NCBI GenBank assembly: GCA_050953105.1
Contig: JBMNMA010000001.1
Coordinates: 434,001 to 498,000, forward strand
Source: UBA1206 sp050953105
Lineage (GTDB): Bacteria > Bacillota > Clostridia > Oscillospirales > CAG-382
Reading direction: 5' to 3'
Length of the DNA stretch: 64,000 nucleotides
Shown here: in pieces, positions 33,675 through 40,519 of the stretch
Numbering within the stretch: the stretch's first letter is position 1
How the letters are laid out: each line of letters begins with the position of its first letter
Translations under genes and position numbers: made by a program
The notes under the pieces: model-generated
Told to the model about the DNA's origin: nothing
Seen by the model: the letters and a program-made list of their open reading frames with translations, nothing else
The model's database searches: none

Positions 33675-35129
33675 TTACCGAAACTCGTTTTCGTTGATTT
33701 CCTTAAGTTCTGCGGCGTTTGTCATAAACAGATAAGCAAAAGACACATCCTGATTAACCGCTTTTAAAATAGTTTCGTTGGTTAAGAATGAAAGACGGCC
33801 GTAACCCTTGGAATAAACAGTTGCGATATCTATAGCCGGATTTTCGAAAACACGCTTTAGCATTATAGCCGAATCGTTATCCCGCAGGCAGAATGTAATG
33901 TAGTTTGTCTGTATGGCATCGTCAAGACTGACATAGGAAGCCGCAAGAAGGGCATTTAACACCTTTCCCGTTCGTGACGAATCGGTCTGACGGGCAGGAA
34001 CCGACAGCCCCGCTGCGGATGAACCCACATAAGACAGGTAATTTGTCTGATTTTCGGTGATTTTGGGTAAGGGAGCTATACTCCAGTTAAGCCGTGTTTC
34101 TGCGGCTGCTTTGGCAAAGTCCACACGGTATGCAAAGAAAGCCACCCGCCCATCAAGAAAGGCCTTTGAAGCATTTTCCCCGGAAAGGCCGATATAGGCT
34201 TTGCTTTGAATAATATCCCTTACTCTGTCGGCAACCTCGTTGCCTTTATCTGTGTTCATGGAATAAGCCAGCTTTTTATGATAAGTGTCGCCGAAAAGGG
34301 ACAAGCCAGACGAATTAAATGCCGCAACCGCAAAATCGTCCTTGTTTGAAAAGGAACCTAAACCGAATATATCGGTCTGATAGTCGGGGGATCGCTTTTG
34401 CATAACCTCCCTTGCGGCATATTCGGCGTAATCCATTAATTTATCCCATGTCCATGTGCCCTGCTTTACCGAATTGAATATTTCTCTTCCGGCGCCGGCA
34501 GGCAGGAGGTCTTCGTTATAGAAAATGCACCAAAAATCCTCCTGATAAAACGTGGCCCGGTCATATATGGCATACATATAATCCCCTGCCACCGAGCTTT
34601 TAACCGTTTCCTGATTAAGATAGCTGGCATCGGGGTTGAAAAAGGGAACCGAAAAAAGGTTTAACAGTCGTCCCTCGTAAGCCATACCCGCCATGGTGGG
34701 CATGGTTACCGAAACAAGGTCGGAAAACTGGACTCCGGCGTCCACAGCCTGGGATAATTTCGTCAACAGTTCGTTTTCGCCGTAATACACTTCTTTTATA
34801 ACAACATTGTATTTCTCATGGACAAGCTGGTTTCGCTTTTCTATAGCAGGGTTTACCGTTCCGGCCATGGTTTCATCAGGAACAAAGCGATATTGTCGGG
34901 AGGTAGCTATTTTAAACTCATAACCGCCAAAGTCTCCCGGCTCAAGCAGACTCAGCCATTCCTCGGCGGTTAAATCCTCGTATTTAACCTGCTCGTTGTT
35001 GGATTCGTCCTTTACCTTTTCAACCTCCGAAATTCCCTTGTCAAGCCCCCATCCCGCAGGAGAACAGCCGAAAATTAGCAAAAGAGAAGCTAAAAGGACA
35101 TAAATCAGCAGTTTTTTGCCGCGTGTCAA
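33675..35129 (-). CDS. Extracellular solute-binding lipoprotein, orphan
   Basis: Family 1-type ABC substrate-binding lipoprotein, probably for a sugar or oligosaccharide, 484 residues. The signal peptide ends at LLIFGC, with Cys22 as the lipidated residue. The mature part has the usual two-lobe pattern: FSDLVSVTMPTMAGMAYEG, WCIFYNEDLLPAGA, TWTWDKLMDYAEYA and KAFLDGRVAFFAYR. These are common to proteins of this group in Clostridia. The start is TTG 35129, eight bases after AAAGGA. No permease or ATPase gene is adjacent, so it either works with a transporter encoded elsewhere or has another role. A parS site lies just upstream. Confidence 0.82.
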   Translation of the reverse strand: MTRGKKLLIYVLLASLLLIFGCSPAGWGLDKGISEVEKVKDESNNEQVKYEDLTAEEWLSLLEPGDFGGYEFKIATSRQYRFVPDETMAGTVNPAIEKRNQLVHEKYNVVIKEVYYGENELLTKLSQAVDAGVQFSDLVSVTMPTMAGMAYEGRLLNLFSVPFFNPDASYLNQETVKSSVAGDYMYAIYDRATFYQEDFWCIFYNEDLLPAGAGREIFNSVKQGTWTWDKLMDYAEYAAREVMQKRSPDYQTDIFGLGSFSNKDDFAVAAFNSSGLSLFGDTYHKKLAYSMNTDKGNEVADRVRDIIQSKAYIGLSGENASKAFLDGRVAFFAYRVDFAKAAAETRLNWSIAPLPKITENQTNYLSYVGSSAAGLSVPARQTDSSRTGKVLNALLAASYVSLDDAIQTNYITFCLRDNDSAIMLKRVFENPAIDIATVYSKGYGRLSFLTNETILKAVNQDVSFAYLFMTNAAELKEINENEFR

Positions 35130-35156
35130 TATATAATCATCCTTTCAAAGGAGCAA

Positions 35157-35172
35157 TGTTTCACGTGAAACA
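35157..35172. promoter_or_regulatory. parS site 1 (ParB/Spo0J binding)
   Basis: TGTTTCACGTGAAACA, a perfect 16-base palindrome and exact match to the Bacillus-type parS consensus TGTTNCACGTGAAACA. It lies in the 59-base gap between the RNase R-like and solute-binding protein genes, 10.7 kb left of dnaA. Confidence 0.95.
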
Positions 35173-35188
35173 TTTTGAGTTTGGCTTT

Positions 35189-37039
35189 TTAACCGGCAGG
35201 GGTAAAAACAGCTTTGTTTGTTACATAGTCGGCTTCTTTAAGCTTTACCTTCAATTTATCACCGGGAGAAAGGGGGGATCCTACATTTTCTGGATTAATA
35301 ACCCCTATTGCTCCGCAATCCAATAAAATTTTAACGCCGTCGGCTGATATTTTTGCCACAGAAGCGTCAAACAGCTTATCCCGGTTTTCTTTTAAAAACC
35401 CTATGGTCATTATTCGTTGAAGGGTTTGGGCTGTATACCCCGCCTTTTCTTCGTTTAATATTCCCTGCTCGGCTTTTGTTACATCAAAATTTCGCTCGTT
35501 TATATATGCTTTAATAGCTCTAAGGTTTGTTAAATTAGAATACTTCTCTGCCGGGAAGAAAAACTCGGCATATTTGTCTGCAGCGTATATATAATGATTT
35601 ACCGGAGCAAAGGACAACTCCGGAGCATCACACTGGGAGGATATTGCTTCAAAGCAGAACTTTTCAAAAATTGTTCCACGTGAAACAATTGCCTCTTTTT
35701 TGGTGTAGCTGTCATCAAAATACTGGTTTTCCTCAAGATAAAACCTATCCTCAGGTGAACCGGTAAAAGCATCGTATTTTTTCTCGGCAACTCCCTCATA
35801 AACGCAGCCGACGCCCGAATAAAACAGCTTTTCGGCTACAGCCTGGCCTGCGGATATGAAAATCTCGTTTACCATCAAAGCCGAGTCGCTTTTAAATTTT
35901 AGAGCCATTGACTTTATTTTGTGGGACGAATCAAAGCCAAAGACTTTTTCGCATATATCAAAGTCAACTCCGCCCCGTTGTATTCGCTTTGCCCGCAAAA
36001 CGGCGGCAAGCTCATACATTAGGCTAATCTGGTCTGCGGCGGCGGAATATTTCTTTCTTAAGGGTATAAGGGCTGACGAATCACCGCCGGATATTAGTTC
36101 ATCCACATCGGCGGCAGAGGCGTCAAGTATCGGGGAAATAACCGATTCGCAAAATTCGGTATTGGTAACATTTCCCATTTCATCGTAGTCTAAAAATACG
36201 GTTACCGACAAAAACTCCCGTTTTTCGTTAAATGAGCATACCGAATTAACAAAGGTTTTGGGTAACATTGCCGAACCGTCCCGGCTGCCTAAGATTAACC
36301 TTCCTCTGGCGGCAGCTTCCCTGTCGAGTTCGCTGTCGGCAGGCAGATATTCGGCGACATCCGCCACGTGAATACCCACTTTCCAGCCGCCGTCATCCCG
36401 GCTTACCGAAAAGCCTATGCCGCTGCCTTCAAACACCGAGTCGGTAAAGGTGAAAATGGGCTTGCTGCGTAAATCTGTGCGCTTTGACACAAAGTTTTTT
36501 GCCTCCACCGGTTTGGTGGATGCAGCCTGCTTTTCGGCATCCTGAGAAAACTTTGAAAAATGCTTTGTATTAGAAATTGCCGCCTTGAAGTTGGCATCAT
36601 AGGTGTTTGCTTTGCCGAAAATTTTAACCGGTATGGCACGCATGGCCGAAACCGCTTTGTATTTGCCTATTTCTGCCTCTATCTTATCCCCTTCCCGGCA
36701 TTTTAATATATCTTTTCCCTGTTTTACCGGGATACGAAAGGGGATATAGCTGTCGGGGATAAGATACAGCTTGTTTGAAAAAATGCTGCATTCACCGGTT
36801 ACGGTGGTTTGTCCCCGATTTATAACTTTTATTATTTTACCGATGTTGTGTCGCTTGTCCTCACGCTTTGACGGCTGGGACGATGACACGGAAAGTAAAA
36901 CGGTGTCCCCGTCGTAAACGTCGGAGTTATATGACACCGCCACCGGGACGTTTTCCAAAATGCCGTCCCTTACCGTTTCCACATACCCATGCCCGCTTTT
37001 TGTCCGGCGGAAAACGCCTTCGGTTTTGAAAATTTCCAT
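35189..37039 (-). CDS. RNase R/RNB-like protein lacking catalytic residues
   Basis: Homologue of RNase R at the usual secG-rnr position, 616 residues (RNase R is commonly 700 to 800). An N-terminal winged-helix/cold-shock-like part (MEIFKTEGVFRRTKSGHGYV, PVAVSYNSDVYDGDTVL) precedes an RNB-like domain and a short S1-like end. Where RNase R has FTID followed by the DxDDA aspartates, this protein has FTFTDSVFEGSGIGFSVS (about residues 196-213). The HFTSPIRRYxDLxVHR block is replaced by EFFFPAEKYSNLTNLR (about 492-507). Other RNB parts are kept, such as WKVGIHVADVAEYLPADSELDREA and QRGGVDFD. I infer an RNA-binding protein without exonuclease activity. No frameshift or stop interrupts it. A parS site lies inside the gene. 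Confidence 0.75.
   Translation of the reverse strand: MEIFKTEGVFRRTKSGHGYVETVRDGILENVPVAVSYNSDVYDGDTVLLSVSSSQPSKREDKRHNIGKIIKVINRGQTTVTGECSIFSNKLYLIPDSYIPFRIPVKQGKDILKCREGDKIEAEIGKYKAVSAMRAIPVKIFGKANTYDANFKAAISNTKHFSKFSQDAEKQAASTKPVEAKNFVSKRTDLRSKPIFTFTDSVFEGSGIGFSVSRDDGGWKVGIHVADVAEYLPADSELDREAAARGRLILGSRDGSAMLPKTFVNSVCSFNEKREFLSVTVFLDYDEMGNVTNTEFCESVISPILDASAADVDELISGGDSSALIPLRKKYSAAADQISLMYELAAVLRAKRIQRGGVDFDICEKVFGFDSSHKIKSMALKFKSDSALMVNEIFISAGQAVAEKLFYSGVGCVYEGVAEKKYDAFTGSPEDRFYLEENQYFDDSYTKKEAIVSRGTIFEKFCFEAISSQCDAPELSFAPVNHYIYAADKYAEFFFPAEKYSNLTNLRAIKAYINERNFDVTKAEQGILNEEKAGYTAQTLQRIMTIGFLKENRDKLFDASVAKISADGVKILLDCGAIGVINPENVGSPLSPGDKLKVKLKEADYVTNKAVFTPAG
35672..35687. promoter_or_regulatory. 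parS site 2 (ParB/Spo0J binding), inside the RNase R-like gene
   Basis: TGTTCCACGTGAAACA matches the parS consensus at every specified position. It lies inside the coding sequence, around codons 451-456, 515 bases from site 1. Confidence 0.93.
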
Positions 37040-37198
37040 GTTATTCTCCCGTGGAATGTTTATGTCGGCCGAAAAAAGACAAGGGCAAACCCACTTGAAA
37101 TAAAGTGCGCCTGCCCCCTTTTCCTTTGTATTTTTCCGTCAACGCCAAAATGTGTTATATCACATTTTAACAGGCCAAGGGGCCGGCGTTTCGGTTAA

Positions 37199-37654
37199 TT
37201 ATTCGTTTTCGGAGTTTTCCTCGGTTGTTTCGGCAGTTTCTTCTTGAGTCTGGTCCTGGGTAGCGTCGGTGGATTCTTCTGATGCTACCGATTCTTCGGA
37301 TGCGTCTGATTCTTCGCTTGTTGCGGATTCCTCAGATGCGTTTGATGCGTTAGACTGGGTGGATGATGTATCGCTTACCAACGAAGAGGTGTTGCCGCTG
37401 CCCGAGCTTGTCCCCTGGAAAACATAAAGAGCCAAAACCAATACCGCAAATATCACGGCAACAATAGTGGTGGTAGTAACAAGCATCTTCTGCTTTGACC
37501 TGGCCTTGTTCCTGCCGTAATAGGTGTCACTGCCGCCGCCGGAGATAGCCTGGCTTAAGCCTCTCTTCTTGGATTCCTGCATCATAATGAGGACAATCAG
37601 CGCCACCGCAATTACAAGAAGCAAGGCGCCTATAATGTATTCGATAAGGTTCAT
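37199..37654 (-). CDS. secG: SecG translocase subunit with long acidic tail
   Basis: Auxiliary SecYEG subunit. Residues 1-80 are a standard SecG: TM1 (EYIIGALLLVIAVALIVLIM), the connecting loop QESKKRGLSQAISGGGSDTYYG, and TM2 (TTTIVAVIFAVLVLALYVF). An ordinary SecG ends near residue 78; this one continues for about 70 residues of Ser, Glu, Thr and Asn (for example SEESDASEESVASEES), giving 151 in total. SecG has both ends outside, so the tail would be extracytoplasmic. The composition resembles the linker of the lipoprotein at 5738. GGAGGAAAAA precedes the ATG. It lies 160 bases upstream of the RNase R-like gene. Confidence 0.9.
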   Translation of the reverse strand: MNLIEYIIGALLLVIAVALIVLIMMQESKKRGLSQAISGGGSDTYYGRNKARSKQKMLVTTTTIVAVIFAVLVLALYVFQGTSSGSGNTSSLVSDTSSTQSNASNASEESATSEESDASEESVASEESTDATQDQTQEETAETTEENSENE

Positions 37655-37721
37655 GGATGTTTTTCCTCCGGATTTTATAAATAAGTTTTATTTTACAAAA
37701 GAGCCCGAAAACGTACCATTT

Positions 37722-37750
37722 ACTATAACACACAATTATTAACAATACAA
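37722..37750 (-). promoter_or_regulatory. Probable promoter of secG
   Basis: On the complement TTGTAT (37745-37750) and TATAGT (37722-37727) are 17 bases apart with TGTGT before the -10 box, about 70 bases upstream of the ATG. Confidence 0.55.
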
Positions 37751-37823
37751 TAGAATGATGAAAAATTTAAAATTTATTCATTTTTTCCTTTTTATTCATT
37801 CATTGGTAATTTAATACTTTGCC

Positions 37824-39278
37824 TTAATTTTCCTCGTCAAAGCTTTCCGCTTTATCGCTGATGGCTTTTTGGCTTTGTTCTTTAAGTTTTTTCTTTTCAT
37901 TGGCCTTCTTTTTGGCCCGCTTTTTGGCTATGGCGTCGGCTTTTCTTACAACACGGTAGACGTTAGAAACGATCACAAGTATAAAGTAGCCGACAAGGAT
38001 TGCAATAATAATCCGTATTATCTTTTTGGTGGTGGAGGACATTAGCATGGCCTTGAATCTGCCGAACAGCGAAAGCAGCTTGCTGCGTTCGATTTCGGAG
38101 TTTGTTACAAGGGAAACCGAAGCGATTTTTTCCCCGTTGTAGTAGAGATTAAGCCTGCCTACAATCATGTCCTTTTCAACGGGGGCTTCAAGGGTTTCGT
38201 TGTATAGGATAACCTCCCTTTCCACGTCCTCGACGCTGATACCCACCGGCATGAGAATATCAACCTCTTTTTCGGCCACATAAGCCACATGGTCGGTGTT
38301 TCCGGTGGCCACGTCAACGGGAATTTCCCCTATAATCTCCCGTTCGGTAACCAGGGTAAGATAACCGAAAGAGGTGATTGCCCAGTTGAAAACCTTATGT
38401 ATGTCCTGATAAGCATTTCCTTCGGGAAAAGAGCGGGTTCCGTCGGTGTTTCTAATTTCGCCGGGAGCCTCCATAACCACCATTACATAGCCTAATCCCG
38501 CCTTTTCGGCAGAGGTTATAAGGCAATATCCCCCGTCAATTCTTGCTTGTCCGGCAATCATTCCCTTTGCTCCGGAAAGGGTGTAGCCCTTAAGAAGAAC
38601 ATTTGAAAGAAGATAGTTTTTGGTGTGTATCGTGTTCCCCAGAACGTATGAAGGCTGGGATGAAATATTAAGCAGGGTATTGTATTTGTAAAAGGCCGAG
38701 GCGATTATGGCCACGTCTGTTGGGGTGGTGTAGGATTCCCCGTCTGTAAGCCCCACCGGGTTGGTGAATTTTGTGTTCTGGCATCCCAGGCTTTTTGCCT
38801 TTTCGTTCATCTTTTCCACAAAGGCGGGGATATCTCCCCCGGAAGCATAAAAGGCAAGTGTAAAGCAGGCGTCGTTTGCCGCCGAAACCAGGGACGCGGT
38901 GATAAGCTGTCTGACGGTTAATTTTCCGTTGGGAGTAAGCCCTAACATGGGAGCCGAAATGTCCCCCATCTGGCCGATGTTTTTGGCAAGGAGGGCTTCA
39001 GGAGGAACGGTAACCGTTTCTTCAAGAGAGGTAATCATATCGTAGGCAACCATTGTGGCAACCAGCTTTGCCGAAACGGTGGGGGCGACCTGTCTGTTTT
39101 CCGAGGTGTCAAGAAGTATCTGCCCAGTATCCACGCTCCGCACCACAACCAGGTTGCCGCTGGTTATTTCCGGAATTTTAAATTCCGGCGCCGATGTGTC
39201 GTCGGCGAATGCCAAAACATTAAAAAAGGACAGAACAATAATACACGCAAGTAAAAGCGATATAATTTTGCGTTTCAT
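37824..39278 (-). CDS. D,D-carboxypeptidase (DacF-type) homologue with degenerate active site
   Basis: Homologue of low-molecular-weight penicillin-binding proteins, 484 residues, with a signal peptide, a peptidase S11 domain (about 35-290), a DacB-like C-terminal domain, one C-terminal TM (about 421-441) and a lysine-rich cytoplasmic tail. The fold is recognisable (NDACFTLAFYASGGDIPAFV, NTKFTNPVGLTDGESYTT), but the three catalytic motifs are lost. SxxK reads VSAK (68-71), so Val replaces the nucleophile. SxN reads AAN (133-135), and KTG reads KGM (238-240). I infer no carboxypeptidase activity and perhaps a structural or peptide-binding role. It is 21 bases downstream of ribF and probably cotranscribed. 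Confidence 0.8.
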   Translation of the reverse strand: MKRKIISLLLACIIVLSFFNVLAFADDTSAPEFKIPEITSGNLVVVRSVDTGQILLDTSENRQVAPTVSAKLVATMVAYDMITSLEETVTVPPEALLAKNIGQMGDISAPMLGLTPNGKLTVRQLITASLVSAANDACFTLAFYASGGDIPAFVEKMNEKAKSLGCQNTKFTNPVGLTDGESYTTPTDVAIIASAFYKYNTLLNISSQPSYVLGNTIHTKNYLLSNVLLKGYTLSGAKGMIAGQARIDGGYCLITSAEKAGLGYVMVVMEAPGEIRNTDGTRSFPEGNAYQDIHKVFNWAITSFGYLTLVTEREIIGEIPVDVATGNTDHVAYVAEKEVDILMPVGISVEDVEREVILYNETLEAPVEKDMIVGRLNLYYNGEKIASVSLVTNSEIERSKLLSLFGRFKAMLMSSTTKKIIRIIIAILVGYFILVIVSNVYRVVRKADAIAKKRAKKKANEKKKLKEQSQKAISDKAESFDEEN

Positions 39279-39299
39279 AATGTTCCTCCGTTGTTTTCT

Positions 39300-40211
39300 T
39301 TAAAGATTTGCCGAAAAATAGTTTCTGGTAAGCTTGACATCCTTGGCGACGGCGGCTTTCAGCTCGTCAAGGGAGTCAAATTTTATTTCGTCCCTAAGCT
39401 TTGAAAACAGGAAAATCCTCACGTCCCGGCGATACATGTCCTCGTTGAAGTCAAGGATATGGGTTTCGCAGATAACCTCGTTTGAGTCGGAAACGGTGGG
39501 TTTTACGCCGATGTTTGAAACACCCTTGTAAAACACTCCCCCTATCTCGCACAGGCAGGCATACACGCCGTAGGCGGGGACAAGCTGATATTCGGGAAAA
39601 TGCTGGTTTATGGTGGGAAACCCTATTTTCCGCCCGATATGCCTTCCTTCCACCACGGGAAGGTTAAAAGAATAGCGTCTGCCCAGAAGTTCGCTGGCCT
39701 TGTTTATTTCCCCGTCCTTTATGTACTGGCGGATAAGGGTTGAGGAAACCACAACCCCGTTAACCGTAACGGGGGGTATTACAACGGCGTTTCTGCCGTA
39801 TTCTTCAAGTATCCGTGAAAGGACGGCGGCATCCCCCGAGCGGTTTATGCCAAAGCGGTAATCGTAGCCGCAAACCACGGTTTTTACGTTAAAGCGGTCT
39901 ATTAGGACGCTTTTAATAAATTCCCTGGGCGTCATGTTGCGGCAGGTTTCGAAATCCTCAAAATAAACCCCGGCGGCGCCGTGAATCTCAAGCAGCCTCA
40001 GCTTGTCTGACGAACGGGTTATATGCTTGCTGCGGCTGTTTTTGGGGGTGTCCTCAAAGGTAAATACCACCATGGGAATACCGTGTTCCTCGGCAATTTC
40101 GGCGGCCTTTTCAAGCAGCTTTGCATGCCCTAAATGAACCCCGTCGAAATTCCCTATGGAAATCACACATTCCCCGTCAAAGGGAAGATCCCTTACGGTA
40201 ATTATTTTCAC
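39300..40211 (-). CDS. ribF: Bifunctional riboflavin kinase/FAD synthetase
   Basis: Makes FMN from riboflavin and then FAD. The 303-residue protein has the N-terminal nucleotidyltransferase motif ISIGNFDGVHLGHAKLL (about residues 17-33), VVCGYDYRFGINRSGD (about 112-127) and SSTLIRQYIKDGEI, then the C-terminal kinase domain with GRRYSFNLPVVEGRHIGRKIGFPTIN (about 177-202) and the GVSNIGVKPTV strand. Typical length. It is preceded by a leader of about 208 bases with strong secondary structure and a good promoter; I found no FMN riboswitch consensus in it. Confidence 0.96.
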   Translation of the reverse strand: MKIITVRDLPFDGECVISIGNFDGVHLGHAKLLEKAAEIAEEHGIPMVVFTFEDTPKNSRSKHITRSSDKLRLLEIHGAAGVYFEDFETCRNMTPREFIKSVLIDRFNVKTVVCGYDYRFGINRSGDAAVLSRILEEYGRNAVVIPPVTVNGVVVSSTLIRQYIKDGEINKASELLGRRYSFNLPVVEGRHIGRKIGFPTINQHFPEYQLVPAYGVYACLCEIGGVFYKGVSNIGVKPTVSDSNEVICETHILDFNEDMYRRDVRIFLFSKLRDEIKFDSLDELKAAVAKDVKLTRNYFSANL

Positions 40212-40277
40212 CCTTTTGCCTCCTTATATAAAACCCGCTGTCGAATATATATCATAAATCACAGCATAAACTCTAAT

Positions 40278-40417
40278 AAAAAACACCTTCAAGGCGAGCA
40301 GGGCAAGCCCTCACGCCAAGGGGAGGCGATAAGCCTTCGCAAAACCCCCCGTTTTGTGACGGTAAAACCCCGCTTTGTCGTTGATCTTGCGTTTGTAACC
40401 CTTCAGGTTACAAACGC
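40278..40417 (-). ncRNA. Structured leader RNA before ribF (candidate)
   Basis: Read on the complement from the promoter at 40426-40453. A 12-pair hairpin, GCGTTTGTAACC with GGTTACAAACGC (40389-40417), sits at the expected 5' end. The rest includes two GTTTT-containing G-rich segments. GGCG at 40314-40317 and CGCC at 40293-40296 can form an outer stem. The same 40293-40296 segment can pair instead in a small stem (40284-40296) followed by six T, so two exclusive structures are possible. The gap 40212-40519 holds nothing else I can identify apart from the ribosome binding sites of its flanking genes. It could also be a dispersed palindromic repeat. Confidence 0.45.
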
Positions 40418-40425
40418 CTAACTAA

Positions 40426-40453
40426 ATTATATTCATCCCCGCTGTTTTGTCAA
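40426..40453 (-). promoter_or_regulatory. Promoter of ribF leader
   Basis: On the complement TTGACA (40448-40453) and TATAAT (40426-40431), spacer 16 bases. Confidence 0.75.
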
Positions 40454-40519
40454 GCGTGGTATAAATTTTTACTTTGCCGTCAATAATAACCATAAAAGCA
40501 AAGGAAAGGGTATGTCGTC

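Noticed and set aside
36365..36370. CACGTG inside the RNase R-like gene as a third parS
   Set aside because: Only the central hexamer plus three bases fit; the outer TGTT and AACA are missing.
40212..40420. FMN riboswitch before ribF
   Set aside because: None of the conserved AGGGGC/GAAATTCCC-type elements is present, although the leader is structured.
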